Part shown: positions 51,050-59,924 of the stretch, piece by piece
Position numbering within the stretch: the first letter of the stretch is position 1
How the letters are laid out: the number at the start of each line of letters is the position of its first letter
Source: Streptomyces parvus
Lineage (GTDB): Bacteria > Actinomycetota > Actinomycetes > Streptomycetales > Streptomycetaceae
DNA: 64,000 nucleotides
Assembly: GCF_014648875.1 (NCBI RefSeq)
Contig: NZ_BMRY01000011.1
Span: 215,523 to 279,522, forward strand
Direction: 5' to 3'
Notes under the pieces: generated by a model
Databases searched by the model: none
Told to the model about the DNA's origin: nothing
The model's input: only the letters and a program-made list of their open reading frames with translations
Made by a program: the position numbers and the translations under genes

Positions 51050-51799
51050 ATGCAGATCACCGAGCACATCGCGTCGTTGTCGGAGGAGGGGCGGCTGCTC
51101 GCGGCGGCCGCCGAACAGGCCGGTCCCGGCGCATCCGTCCCGACCTGCCCCGGCTGGCAGATACGCCATCTGCTGCGGCACACCGGCATGGTCCACCGGT
51201 GGGCGGCGGCGTTCATCACCGAGGGGCACCCCGCCTACCACCCCGACGGCGGCGAGCCCGACCTCGACGGGGCCGAACTCCTGGCCTGGTTCCGCGAGGG
51301 GCACCGCCACCTGGTCCGGTCCCTGGAGGAGGCGCCCGCCGACCTGGAGTGCTGGACCTTCCTGCCGGCCCCCTCCCCCCTGGCGTTCTGGTCCCGCCGC
51401 CAGCTGCACGAGACGACCGTGCACCGGGTGGACGCGGAATCGGCGCTCGGCGGTCCGCTGACCCCGGTCTCCGCCGACCGTGCCGCCGACGGCATCGACG
51501 AGCTGCTCACCGGCTTCCACGCCCGCCCCAAGAGCCGGGTCCGCTCGGACAGGCCGCGCACGCTGCGGGTACGGGCCGTGGACACGGCGGCGACCTGGAC
51601 GGTACGGATCTCCGAGGCCCCGCCGCAGGCCGTACGCACGGCAGGTGAGGGCAGCGCGGAGGATGCCGACTGCGAGCTGAGCGGTACGGCCGAGGGGCTC
51701 TACCTCGCCCTCTGGAACCGGCTGCCGCTGACCGCCGTCACCCTGCGCGGCGACCGCGCGGTGGCCAGGCTCTGGACGGACAACTCCGCCGTCACCTGA
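51050..51799 (+). CDS. Maleylpyruvate isomerase family mycothiol-dependent enzyme
   Basis: A 249-residue DinB-like protein. The mycothiol-dependent maleylpyruvate isomerase N-terminal domain (1-~150) shows VPTCPGWQIRHLLRHTGMVHRW near residue 30-52 and RRQLHETTVHRVDAE near 125, where His residues bind a divalent metal. The C-terminal domain (~160-249) follows with AEGLYLALWNRL. The reaction of this member is unknown; relatives use mycothiol, the actinobacterial thiol. A standalone gene. Confidence 0.88.
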   Translation: MQITEHIASLSEEGRLLAAAAEQAGPGASVPTCPGWQIRHLLRHTGMVHRWAAAFITEGHPAYHPDGGEPDLDGAELLAWFREGHRHLVRSLEEAPADLECWTFLPAPSPLAFWSRRQLHETTVHRVDAESALGGPLTPVSADRAADGIDELLTGFHARPKSRVRSDRPRTLRVRAVDTAATWTVRISEAPPQAVRTAGEGSAEDADCELSGTAEGLYLALWNRLPLTAVTLRGDRAVARLWTDNSAVT

Positions 51800-51814
51800 T
51801 GAGAACGGGCGGCC

Positions 51815-52110
51815 TCAGCCGAGCCGGCCGTGGCGCACCGGCCTCGATTCGTAGGCGAGGACGACGACCTGCGCCCGGTCCCGGGCGCCGAGCTTGACCA
51901 TCGTGCGGCTGACGTGGGTCTTCGCGGTGAGCGGGCTGACGACCAGTCTGCGGGCGGTCTCCTGTTCCACAGGCCGATGCCGACCAGCGCCATCACCTCC
52001 CGCACCTCCCGCTCCCGCTCGGTGAGCAGCGCGAGCGAGGCGGCGGCGGTCGGCTGCTTGGATCGGGCCGCGAACTCACCCAGGGCAGCCCGACGGCGGT
52101 CCGCGAGCGC
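51815..52110 (-). pseudogene. Remnant of a NarL/LuxR-type response regulator, frameshifted
   Basis: On the minus strand the LuxR DNA-binding domain is split across two frames. One frame gives EFAARSKQPTAAASLALLTE and REREVREVMALVGIGLWN; after a shift near 51966 the next frame gives QETARRLVVSPLTAKTHVSR, then TMVKLGARDRAQVVVLAYES and a stop at 51815. Restoring one C in AACAG (AAC-CAG) rejoins the domain. The receiver domain is absent, so this is a 3' fragment of a dead gene. No intact neighbour kinase is seen. Confidence 0.8.
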
Positions 52111-52208
52111 GCGCGGGACAGCCACGGCGGCCCGCCCCGGTGCGGCGGTTGCCGTTCGTCCATGGCGGCCACCCCAGACGGCGGACGGGCGTGGCGGCGT
52201 CCGCCGTG

Positions 52209-52254
52209 CGTGGTGATCACCCGTACTCCGTGGGGAGTACGGGTGATCACCACG
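52209..52254 (-). terminator. Long perfect hairpin downstream of the geranylgeranyl reductase-like gene
   Basis: A perfect 21-bp stem (52209-52229 with 52234-52254) has only a GTGG loop and lies 15 bases after the stop of the minus-strand gene at 52269. Such long palindromes are among the strongest Streptomyces terminators. Confidence 0.85.
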
Positions 52255-52268
52255 GAACGCCGGGGAAG

Positions 52269-53483
52269 CTAGCGGTCCATCGCGTGGAGCGCCCGCTGCG
52301 CCAGCGGGTGCGTACGGACGAGCTCGGCCAGTGACGTCGTCCCCCGGGTGATTCCGGCGAACGACTTCCAGGCCGGGCGGAAACCGGTCAGCACCGCGTG
52401 CAGCAGGCCCGGCCGGCGCTCGAACAGCTTGAGCATGCGGCGGCCGACGCCCATCTCCACACCGAGGCCGGCCTTGATGGCGAACGCGTAGTTGAGAGCC
52501 TGACGGCGGGCGTCCACCGCGTCGTGCGCCTCGGCGATCCTGACCGCCCACTCCCCCGCGAGCCGCCCCGAGCGCAACGCGAAGGAGATGCCCTCGCGGG
52601 TCCACGGCTCGAGGAGTCCGGCCGCGTCGCCGCAGACCACGACCCGGCCGCGGGAGAGCGGCGAGTCGTCGCTGCGGCAGCGGGTGAGATGGCCCGACGA
52701 GATGGCGGGCTCGAACCCCGCGAGGCCGAGGCGGGCGATGAAGTCCTCCAGATACCGCTTGGTGCCCGCGCCGTCGCCACGCGCCGAGATGACGCCCACC
52801 GTGAGGGTGTCTCCCTTGGGGAAGACCCAGCCGTAGCTTCCCGGCATCGGGCCCCAGTCGATGAGGACCCGGCCCGCCCAGTCCTCCGCGACGGTGGCCG
52901 GAACCGGGATCTCCGCCTCCAGGCCGAGGTCGACCTGATCGAGCTTCACCCCGACATGGGCTCCTATCCGGCCCGCGCTGCCGTCCGCGCCGACGACCGC
53001 CCGCGCGAGCACGGTCTCGCCACCGGCCAGCACCACGGCGACCGTTCGCCGGTCGGGCACGGCGGGACCGTGCTGCTCGACCCGCACCACCGAGGCGCCG
53101 GTGCGCAGTTCGGCCCCGGCCTTCTGCGCCTCCTCGACCAGGCCGGCGTCGAACTCGGGGCGGTTGATGAGCCCGAAGAGCATGCGCCGGGAGCGGCGGG
53201 TGCGGGCCAGCTTGCCGTTGAGCGAGAAGGTGACCGCGTGGATGCGGTCCTTCAGGGGCAGTTCGAACCCGGGCGGCAGGGCGTCCCGGGAGAAGCCGAT
53301 GATGCCCCCGCCGCAGGTCTTGTAGCGCGGCAGTTCCGCTTTCTCCAGCAGCAGGACTCTCCGGCCCGCCACGGCTGCCGCGTACGCCGCCGATGCCCCG
53401 GCCGGTCCGGCGCCGACCACGACGACATCCCACACCAACGACTCTTCCGGCTCACGTCCGGCGTCTGCGTTCTCGCTGCTCAC
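52269..53483 (-). CDS. Geranylgeranyl reductase family FAD-dependent oxidoreductase
   Basis: A 404-residue flavoprotein. The FAD-binding Rossmann motif VVVVGAGPAGASAAYAAA lies at ~20-37, followed by PRYKTCGGGIIGFS (the family's C-x-G-G-x motif), ARAVVGADGSAGRI and the second FAD motif VVVCGDAAGLLEPWTREGISFAL near 285-305. Family members saturate isoprenoid chains of quinones, lipids or secondary metabolites. With no menaquinone gene adjacent the substrate is open. GTG start at 53483. Confidence 0.88.
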   Translation of the reverse strand: MSSENADAGREPEESLVWDVVVVGAGPAGASAAYAAAVAGRRVLLLEKAELPRYKTCGGGIIGFSRDALPPGFELPLKDRIHAVTFSLNGKLARTRRSRRMLFGLINRPEFDAGLVEEAQKAGAELRTGASVVRVEQHGPAVPDRRTVAVVLAGGETVLARAVVGADGSAGRIGAHVGVKLDQVDLGLEAEIPVPATVAEDWAGRVLIDWGPMPGSYGWVFPKGDTLTVGVISARGDGAGTKRYLEDFIARLGLAGFEPAISSGHLTRCRSDDSPLSRGRVVVCGDAAGLLEPWTREGISFALRSGRLAGEWAVRIAEAHDAVDARRQALNYAFAIKAGLGVEMGVGRRMLKLFERRPGLLHAVLTGFRPAWKSFAGITRGTTSLAELVRTHPLAQRALHAMDR

Positions 53484-53678
53484 GATGTGCTTCTGCTCCC
53501 GATCCGACCAGTGGCCCCAAGCTGCTCACGGCATCCTACGGCGCGCTACGGGCCGGCCCTCCTGTGGGAGGATCGGCCATGATTTCGTCGTACATGCGTC
53601 GTCGCACACACGGCGTCGCACACGGTCGCGTACACACCGCGCCCTACCCATAACGTCGCACCCACGAGGAGCGTGCCC

Positions 53679-55043
53679 ATGACCGCCCGTCCGATTCCCG
53701 AGACCGTCGCCTCGCTGATGCCCCGTGCCCGGGAGGAGCTGGCCGAGCTGGTGGCGTTCCAGTCGGTGGCGGACCCGGCGGTGTTCCCCAGGAGCGAGTG
53801 CGAAGGCGCCGCCAACTGGGTCGCCGACGCGCTGCGCGCCGAGGGGTTCACGGACGTCGCTCTCCTGGACACCCCCGACGGGACGCAGTCCGTCTACGGG
53901 TATCTGCCCGGGCCGGCCGGGGCGCCGACCGTGCTGCTCTACGCCCACTACGACGTGCAGCCGCCGCTGGACGAGTCGGCGTGGATCTCCCCGCCGTTCG
54001 AGCTGACCGAGCGCGACGGACGCTGGTACGGGCGGGGCGCGGCCGACTGCAAGGGCGGGTTCATCATGCACCTGCTCGCGCTGCGCGCCCTCAAGGCGGA
54101 CGGCGGCGTCCCGGTCTCGGTGAAGGTGATCGCCGAGGGCTCCGAGGAGCAGGGCACCGGCGGTCTGGAGCGGTACGCGGAGGCGCACCCCGAGCTGCTC
54201 CGCGCGGACACGATCGTCATCGGCGACACCGGCAACTTCCGGGTCGGGCTGCCGACGGTGACGGCGACGCTGCGCGGGATGACCATGCTGCGCGTGCAGT
54301 TGGACACCCTCGAAGGGAACCTGCACTCGGGGCAGTTCGGCGGCGCGGCCCCGGACGCGCTGGCCGCGATGATCCAGCTGCTGGCCTCGCTGCGCGCGGA
54401 GGACGGGACGACCACGGTCGACGGTCTGACGGGTGACGCCGACTGGGACGGCATCCAGTACCCGGAGGCGGAGTTCCGGCAGGACGCCAAGGTGCTGGAC
54501 GGCGTCGAGCTGATCGGCACGGGCACGGTCGCGGACCGCATCTGGGCCCGTCCCGCCGTCACCGTCATCGGCATCGACTGCCCCGCGGTGGTCGGCGCGA
54601 CCCCGTCCGTACAGGCGAGCGCGCGGGCCCAGGTCAGCCTGCGGGTGCCGCCGGGCCACGACGCGGCCGAGGCGACGAAGCTGCTCACCGCCCACCTGGA
54701 GTCCCGGGCCCCCTGGGGCGCGCGGGTGAAGGTGGAACAGGTGGGCCAGGGCCAGCCGTTCCGGGCCGACATGAGCAGCCCGGCGTACCAGGCGATGGCG
54801 GACGCGATGCGGGACGCCTACCCGGGCCAGGAGATGCAGTCCTCCGGCATGGGCGGCTCCATCCCGCTGTGCAACACCCTGGCGGGCCTCTACCCGGAGG
54901 CGGAGATCCTGCTGATCGGGCTGAGCGAGCCCGAGGCGCAGATCCACGCGGTGAACGAGAGCGTGTCGCCCGAGGAGCTGGAGCGGATGTCGGTCGCCGA
55001 GGCGCTGTTCCTGCGCAACTACGCCGAGTCGAAGAAGGCCTGA
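53679..55043 (+). CDS. M20-family dipeptidase/metallopeptidase
   Basis: A 454-residue zinc peptidase. The first metal ligand is in LLYAHYDVQPPLD (~90), the bridging Asp in GRGAADCKGGFIMHLLAL (~125), the catalytic Glu pair in AEGSEEQGTGGLE (~155), and the late His in EAQIHAVNESV (~430). The inserted dimerisation domain runs from ~200 to 370. It resembles carnosinase-like CNDP dipeptidases and probably cleaves dipeptides or acyl amino acids in the cytoplasm. ATG 53679 follows GAGGA. Confidence 0.92.
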   Translation: MTARPIPETVASLMPRAREELAELVAFQSVADPAVFPRSECEGAANWVADALRAEGFTDVALLDTPDGTQSVYGYLPGPAGAPTVLLYAHYDVQPPLDESAWISPPFELTERDGRWYGRGAADCKGGFIMHLLALRALKADGGVPVSVKVIAEGSEEQGTGGLERYAEAHPELLRADTIVIGDTGNFRVGLPTVTATLRGMTMLRVQLDTLEGNLHSGQFGGAAPDALAAMIQLLASLRAEDGTTTVDGLTGDADWDGIQYPEAEFRQDAKVLDGVELIGTGTVADRIWARPAVTVIGIDCPAVVGATPSVQASARAQVSLRVPPGHDAAEATKLLTAHLESRAPWGARVKVEQVGQGQPFRADMSSPAYQAMADAMRDAYPGQEMQSSGMGGSIPLCNTLAGLYPEAEILLIGLSEPEAQIHAVNESVSPEELERMSVAEALFLRNYAESKKA

Positions 55044-55169
55044 TCCCGCTGGGCCCCGGTGTCCGGCCGCCGGGGCCCTCGCCTCTTCACGGGCGGGCTT
55101 CGCCCCCGGCGAAGTCGCCCGGAGCGTAGATCCGTGCGGCGTCCGTCCGCCGCTGCGTACGTTCGCCGC

Positions 55170-55856
55170 ATGGATCTCGTCGAGGTACTCCCCCAGTTGC
55201 ACATGTTCCGCTTCCGGATCGGTCAGGCGTATCTCTGGCGCGACGGGGCGGACCTGACGCTGATCGACGCGGGCGACAGCGCGTCGGCCGCCGCGATCGG
55301 GGACGGGGTCCGGGCGCTCGGCCACGATCCGGCCCGGATCCGCCGCATCGTCATCACCCACGGCCACCGCGACCACTACGGGGCCGCGCGGGAGCTGGCG
55401 GACCGGTACGGCGCCGAGATCCTCGCCCACGTGCTGGACGCCCCGGTGATCCGGGGCGAGCGGCCCGTGCCGGAGCCGGACCTGCTGGACTGGGAGCGGC
55501 CGCTGTACGCGCATGGGCTGACGTGCCCCGAGGCCCCGCCCACCCGGGTCGACCGCGAGGTGACCGGCGGTGAGGTGCTGCCGTTCGGGGACGGTGCGCG
55601 GGTGGTCCACGCCCCCGGTCACACGCCGGGCTCCGTCGCGCTCCATCTGCCGCGCCACGGCGTGCTGTTCACCGGGGACGCCGTGGCCTCCGTGGAGCGG
55701 GTGATGCTCGGCGTGTTCAACGTGGACCGTGGGGAGGCGGCGGCCACGTTCCGGCGACTGGCCGCGCTCGCACCCCGTACCGTCTGCTTCGGCCACGGCG
55801 ACCCGCTCACCGAGGACGCCGCCGCGGTGATGGAGGCGGCGGCGAACGGCGGATGA
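55170..55856 (+). CDS. Metallo-beta-lactamase-fold hydrolase
   Basis: A 228-residue MBL-fold enzyme. The zinc motif ITHGHRDHYGAA (T-H-x-H-x-D-H) is at ~70-80, the third His in VVHAPGHTPGSVALHL (~150), the bridging Asp in VLFTGDAVAS (~172), and the last His in CFGHGDPL. This pattern is of the glyoxalase II-like group. The substrate is unknown. It lies 126 bases after the M20 gene and may share its transcript. Confidence 0.88.
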   Translation: MDLVEVLPQLHMFRFRIGQAYLWRDGADLTLIDAGDSASAAAIGDGVRALGHDPARIRRIVITHGHRDHYGAARELADRYGAEILAHVLDAPVIRGERPVPEPDLLDWERPLYAHGLTCPEAPPTRVDREVTGGEVLPFGDGARVVHAPGHTPGSVALHLPRHGVLFTGDAVASVERVMLGVFNVDRGEAAATFRRLAALAPRTVCFGHGDPLTEDAAAVMEAAANGG

Positions 55857-56008
55857 GGCCCGCGAGGTTCCCGGCGCGCGCAGTGCTTCCGCGGCCGATG
55901 AGGCCGCACGGGCGACCGGCGTGCGCGGCGCCTCCACAGCGGCGCCTCCACGGCGGCGCCGGAGGCGTGGCTCAGCCCGGCCGCGCCCAGGCCCCGTACA
56001 GCCCCCGC

Positions 56009-57046
56009 TCAGCCCACCGGCACCCCCGCCTCCAGGTTGAGCACCGTCTTCCGCTCACGCGCCCGCAGGGCCCAGCGCAGCCGTTCGTACCGGGTGGGCG
56101 GCAGCATCCCCGCGGCCTCCTCCTCGGTGACGAAGCGCCAGCCGCGCAACTCGGAGCCGGGCAGCAGCAGCCGGCCGGCGTCCTCGGAGCGGAGCAGGCC
56201 GCCGTCGAAGAGGAAGCGGAGCCCGCCGTATCCGGGCGGGCGGGGCGACTCCCAGTCGACGAGCAGCAGGGTGGGCACCCGGTCGAGGCTGAGGCCGATC
56301 TCCTCGGCGACCTCACGGATCCCGGCCTGCGCGGGGGCCTCACCGGCCTCCACGACCCCGCCGGGAAACTCCCACCCCGGTTTGTACGTGGGGTCGACGA
56401 GCAGCACCCGGTCCTGCTCGTCGAAGAGCAGCACCCCGGCGGCCACCGTCTCGCCCGTCGGCTCGGGCGTCTGCACGATGGGGCACGGCGGGGCGCTCCC
56501 GGTGCGCACGGCGTCCGCGATCCGTCCGGCTGTATCCCGGGGGGTGAGGGCGCTGTTGTCGACCACATGCGCGTCCTGGGCGATCCAGCCGAGGGCGTCG
56601 CGGTACGGGCCGATGTGCTCGTACGCCCAGCGGCGCACCCGGTCGTTCTGTTCGTCGTCGCCGGGAAACTCCTCGCGGCCCGCGATCCGGCTGCGCAGGA
56701 TCGTTTCCTCAGGTGAGAGCGCCACATGCCGGACCGGGATGCGCCGGGAGGCGAGCCCGCCGAAGATCTCGTCGCGATACTCCTGCCGCAGCAGTGTCAT
56801 CGGCACCACCAGCACCCCGGGCACCTCGGCGAGCAGCGCCGCCGCCGTGTCCACCACGAGCCGCCGCCAGATCGGCAGGTCCTGGAAGTCGGTGACCTCG
56901 GCGAGCCGCTTCTGCGGCAGCAGGGCGCGCAGCCCCGCGCCGGTGACCTCCGGGTCGTACAGCGTGCTGTTCGGAATCAGATCGGTCAGTTCGCCGGCGG
57001 CGCTGGTCTTGCCCGCGCCGAACGCACCGTTGATCCAGACGATCAC
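56009..57046 (-). CDS. Fusion of P-loop kinase domain and Nudix hydrolase
   Basis: A 345-residue bifunctional protein. Residues 1-~180 form a P-loop NTPase/AAA kinase with Walker A GAFGAGKTS (7-15) and a lid segment RSRIAGREEFPGDDEQNDR. Residues ~200-345 form a Nudix domain with a full box from GGVVEAGE to REVAEEIGL (~228-250). The kinase part resembles zeta-toxin-like or shikimate-kinase-like proteins, and the Nudix part would cleave nucleoside-diphosphate compounds. One enzyme could make a phosphorylated compound that the other processes. The exact reaction is unknown. Confidence 0.85.
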   Translation of the reverse strand: MIVWINGAFGAGKTSAAGELTDLIPNSTLYDPEVTGAGLRALLPQKRLAEVTDFQDLPIWRRLVVDTAAALLAEVPGVLVVPMTLLRQEYRDEIFGGLASRRIPVRHVALSPEETILRSRIAGREEFPGDDEQNDRVRRWAYEHIGPYRDALGWIAQDAHVVDNSALTPRDTAGRIADAVRTGSAPPCPIVQTPEPTGETVAAGVLLFDEQDRVLLVDPTYKPGWEFPGGVVEAGEAPAQAGIREVAEEIGLSLDRVPTLLLVDWESPRPPGYGGLRFLFDGGLLRSEDAGRLLLPGSELRGWRFVTEEEAAGMLPPTRYERLRWALRARERKTVLNLEAGVPVG

Positions 57047-57129
57047 GGTTCCCCCTCTTCCGTAGCCCCCTGTGGCTTGCCCGCAACACCCTGCCGCGGA
57101 AACCCCGCGGGGGCGACGGCGTTGGCCGG

Positions 57130-57594
57130 ATGCGGCCGTCCGGGACGTACGAACGCCCTGCCGTCACCCCGCGGTCGCACCCGCATCGGCTTCGGGGAAC
57201 GCTCTACGTCCCGTCGCTCTCGATCGCCTCCGAGCTTCTCGCCTTCACCGCGATCGGCCTGATCGCCCGCTGGGGCGAGGTCTTCCCCCGCTGGGTCCCG
57301 TACCTGGGCGGGCGGCAGGTCCCGAGATGGGCCGTGGTCGTCCCGGCCGCCGTCGGAGCCACGGTGCTCACGCTCGTCTTCACGGTCCTGTTCATCCTCA
57401 CCGGGATCCGGGGCACGACGATCCGCGGCGACGAACTGCCCGCGGACTTCCCCGGCGAGGCGGGAGGCTGGGAATCCGCCTGGTTCTCCCTCTGCCACGC
57501 CCCGCTGGTGCTCTGGGGGCCGCTCATGGTCGTCCTGACCGTCGCGTACCACCAGCGCCGCCGCGGAACGGACCGCCCGGCAGCCACCGCGTGA
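57130..57594 (+). CDS. Membrane protein, probably 5'-truncated copy
   Basis: A 154-residue frame beginning MRPSGTYERPAV and having three membrane segments: ~29-47 (LSIASELLAFTAIGLIARW), ~67-90 (WAVVVPAAVGATVLTLVFTVLFIL) and ~120-140. The sequence from RGTLYVPSLSIASELLAF onward looks like the C-terminal half of a larger Streptomyces membrane protein whose N-terminal helices are missing here. The first 22 residues are Arg/Pro-rich and not membrane-like, and no Shine-Dalgarno is visible. It may be a decayed gene; a functional short protein cannot be excluded. Confidence 0.5.
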   Translation: MRPSGTYERPAVTPRSHPHRLRGTLYVPSLSIASELLAFTAIGLIARWGEVFPRWVPYLGGRQVPRWAVVVPAAVGATVLTLVFTVLFILTGIRGTTIRGDELPADFPGEAGGWESAWFSLCHAPLVLWGPLMVVLTVAYHQRRRGTDRPAATA

Positions 57595-57618
57595 ACGCGG
57601 CACGCGGCCAACCGGCCC

Positions 57619-57653
57619 AGGAGGCGCCCGGCCTGACGAACCGGGCGCCTCCT
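57619..57653. terminator. Strong terminator between convergent genes
   Basis: A 13-bp perfect stem (AGGAGGCGCCCGG with its complement) encloses a 9-base loop, 24 bases after the membrane-protein stop and 21 bases before the ROK kinase stop, so it serves both strands. Confidence 0.85.
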
Positions 57654-57674
57654 GGAAGCTGTCGTGACACGCGG

Positions 57675-58604
57675 TCAGCGCAGGGCGATGGCCGCCGCCG
57701 CGGCCCCGACCAGGCCCGCGTCGTTGCCCATCACCGCGGGCGCCACCGTCAGCCGACGGAGGTAGGAGAGCGTGGCGTACTCGCGCAGGCTGCGGCGCAG
57801 CGGTACGAAGAGGACGTCGCCGGCCCCGGCCACTCCCCCGCCGACCACCGCGATGTCGAGGTCCGCCAAGGTCGCGGTGGCCGCGATTCCAGCGGCCAGC
57901 GCCTGGGCCGCGCGCTCGTAGGAGGCGATGGCGACCGGGTCCCCGGCGCGGGCGGCGACGGCCACCGCGGCGGCCGTCGCGTCGCCGTCCGGGCCGGGCC
58001 GCCAGCCGTTCTCCAGGGCGCGGCGGGCGATGTTGGGGCCGCTGGCGATGCCTTCGACGCAGCCGCGCGCACCGCAGGGGCACGGGTCGCCGTCCAGGTC
58101 GACGCTGATGTGGCCGATGTGCCCGGCGTTGCCCGAGGGGCCGGGGCGCAGGGTGCCGCCGAGGACGAGGCCGCCGCCGACGCCCGTCGACACGACGAGG
58201 CAGAGCGCGTTGTCGTAGCCCCGGGCGGCACCGAGCCAGTGCTCGGCGGCGGTCATCGCGACCCCGTCGCCCACCAGCGCGACCGACAGTCCGCCCGCCG
58301 TCTTGTGCACGCGCTCCACCAGCGGGAAGTCCCGCCAGCCGGGAACGTTGACCGGGCTGACCGTCCCGGCGGCGGCGTCCACCGGACCGGCGCTGCCGAT
58401 GCCGACGGAACCGGCCCTGGCCCACAGCGGCGAGGCCATCAGCTCGCCCAGCACCTCGTCCACCGTCCCCATGACCGCCTCGGCGCCCTCCCGGGCGGGC
58501 GTCGGCCGCTGCGCCCGTACGAGGAGGGATCCGTCGCCGTCCACCAGCGCTCCGGCGATCTTGGTGCCGCCGATGTCGAGCGCGGCGACGAGGTCGGTAT
58601 GCAT
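57675..58604 (-). CDS. ROK-family sugar kinase (glucokinase/N-acetylglucosamine kinase-like)
   Basis: A 309-residue kinase. The N-terminal ATP site is AALDIGGTKIAGALVD (~6-21), the catalytic Asp region is ALVGDGVAMTAAEHW, and the ROK zinc motif is CPCGARGCVEG (~165). There is no DNA-binding domain, so this is an enzyme rather than a regulator. It probably phosphorylates glucose or a related hexose. ATG 58604 is chosen by family alignment. Divergent from a LacI-family gene with a shared palindromic operator, so its sugar may be the inducer. Confidence 0.9.
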   Translation of the reverse strand: MHTDLVAALDIGGTKIAGALVDGDGSLLVRAQRPTPAREGAEAVMGTVDEVLGELMASPLWARAGSVGIGSAGPVDAAAGTVSPVNVPGWRDFPLVERVHKTAGGLSVALVGDGVAMTAAEHWLGAARGYDNALCLVVSTGVGGGLVLGGTLRPGPSGNAGHIGHISVDLDGDPCPCGARGCVEGIASGPNIARRALENGWRPGPDGDATAAAVAVAARAGDPVAIASYERAAQALAAGIAATATLADLDIAVVGGGVAGAGDVLFVPLRRSLREYATLSYLRRLTVAPAVMGNDAGLVGAAAAAIALR

Positions 58605-58679
58605 CGGTGTGGGCTCTCCGGATCGGTGAAGGGGCGGGACCTGCGGGTTCCGTCCATAGTCTGCACAGTCTTCATCCTG

Positions 58680-58706
58680 TTGACAACGTTGTCCAGGGCC
58701 TATGCT
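58680..58706. promoter_or_regulatory. LacI-type operator within a divergent promoter
   Basis: GACAACGTTGTC (58682-58693) is a perfect 12-bp palindrome with the central CG typical of LacI-family sites. It overlaps a TTGACA -35 (58680-58685), and TATGCT (58701-58706) could be the -10, though the spacer is a short 15 bp. It lies between the ROK kinase (58604) and LacI-type regulator (58813) starts. Confidence 0.7.
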
Positions 58707-58812
58707 CGACGCCACAGCCTCCGATCATCCGCGCGGCGCCCCGTCTCGGCCCCGCTCGGCCCCGGCCGGAGCACCGCAAGCCCCGCCCGTATCCGACGAC
58801 AGGACAGCGCAC

Positions 58813-59841
58813 GTGGACCGGACCGCCCGTCATTCCGAGACCCGCTACGGTAACCGGCCGACCATGAAGGACGTGGCGGCCCGGGCCGGAGTCGGCCTGA
58901 AGACGGTCTCCCGGGTGGTGAACAGCGAGCCCGGCGTCACGCCCGACACCGAGCGCCGCGTACAGGAGGCGATCGACGCTCTCGGCTTCCGCCGCAACGA
59001 CAGCGCCCGGGTGCTGCGCAAGGGGCGTACGGCGTCCATCGGACTGGTCCTGGAGGATCTGGCGGACCCGTTCTACGGTCCGCTGAGCCGCGCGGTGGAG
59101 GAGGTCGCCCGGGCGCACGGCGCGCTCCTGATCAACGGTTCCAGCGCCGAGGACCCGGAGCGGGAGCAGGAGTTGGTGCTGGCGCTGTGCGCCCGCCGCG
59201 TCGACGGTCTGATCGTGATCCCGGCGGGCGACGACCACCGCTATCTGGAGCCGGAGATCAAGGCGGGCATCGCCACGGTCTTCGTGGACCGCCCGGCGGG
59301 CCATGTGGACGTCGACATGGTGCTCTCCGACAGCTTCGGCGGGGCCAGGGAGGGCGTGGCGCACCTGATCGCGCACGGTCACCGCAGGATCGGGTTCATC
59401 GGCGACCAGCCGCGGATCCACACGGCCACCGAGCGTCTGCGCGGCTACCACGCCGCCATGCGGGACGCGGGCATCACCGTCGAGGACGGCTGGGTATCCC
59501 TGGGCTCCACCGATCCGGAGCGGGTGCGGGCCGCGGCCGAGGAGATGCTGAGCGGCCCCGAGCCGGTCACCGCCCTGTTCGCGGGCAACAACCGCGTGAC
59601 GGTGACGGCGGTGCGGGTGATCGCGGAGCGGGAGCGGCCGGTGGCGCTGGTCGGGTTCGACGACATCGAGCTGGCCGACCTGCTCGGCATCACGGTGATC
59701 TCACAGGACGCGGCGGCGGTCGGCAGGACCGCCGCCGAGCATCTCTTCCGCCGCCTCGACGGAGCGGACCACGCCCCGGCGCGGGTGGAGCTTGCGACGA
59801 CGCTGATCCCGCGCGGCTCGGGCGAACTGCCGCCCGCCTGA
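58813..59841 (+). CDS. LacI-family transcriptional regulator
   Basis: A 342-residue repressor. The LacI helix-turn-helix is TMKDVAARAGVGLKTVSRVV, with hinge NDSARVLRKGRTASIG, and the periplasmic-binding-type sensor domain follows (GLVLEDLADPFYGPL, VDGLIVIPAGDDH, HRRIGFIGDQ, VALVGFDDIELADLLGITVI). GTG 58813 is preferred over the ATG at 58702 because the latter overlaps the promoter -10. It likely represses itself and the divergent ROK kinase, with a sugar or sugar phosphate as inducer. Confidence 0.92.
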   Translation: MDRTARHSETRYGNRPTMKDVAARAGVGLKTVSRVVNSEPGVTPDTERRVQEAIDALGFRRNDSARVLRKGRTASIGLVLEDLADPFYGPLSRAVEEVARAHGALLINGSSAEDPEREQELVLALCARRVDGLIVIPAGDDHRYLEPEIKAGIATVFVDRPAGHVDVDMVLSDSFGGAREGVAHLIAHGHRRIGFIGDQPRIHTATERLRGYHAAMRDAGITVEDGWVSLGSTDPERVRAAAEEMLSGPEPVTALFAGNNRVTVTAVRVIAERERPVALVGFDDIELADLLGITVISQDAAAVGRTAAEHLFRRLDGADHAPARVELATTLIPRGSGELPPA

Positions 59842-59924
59842 GCCGGGTCGGGCCCCGCGCGGGCCCCGGGGCTGGGCAGAGAGCCCGCCGCCCCGAAAGA
59901 CCCTCACCCCAGGGGCACCCGCCC

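Noticed and set aside
53600..53650. Repeated GTCGCACAC-like stretches before the M20 gene
   Set aside because: The copies are short and imperfect and give no defined element; listed as simple local repetition only.
58702..58812. N-terminal extension of the LacI-family protein from the ATG at 58702
   Set aside because: That ATG coincides with the likely -10 and the added residues are a Pro/Arg-rich stretch without LacI similarity.
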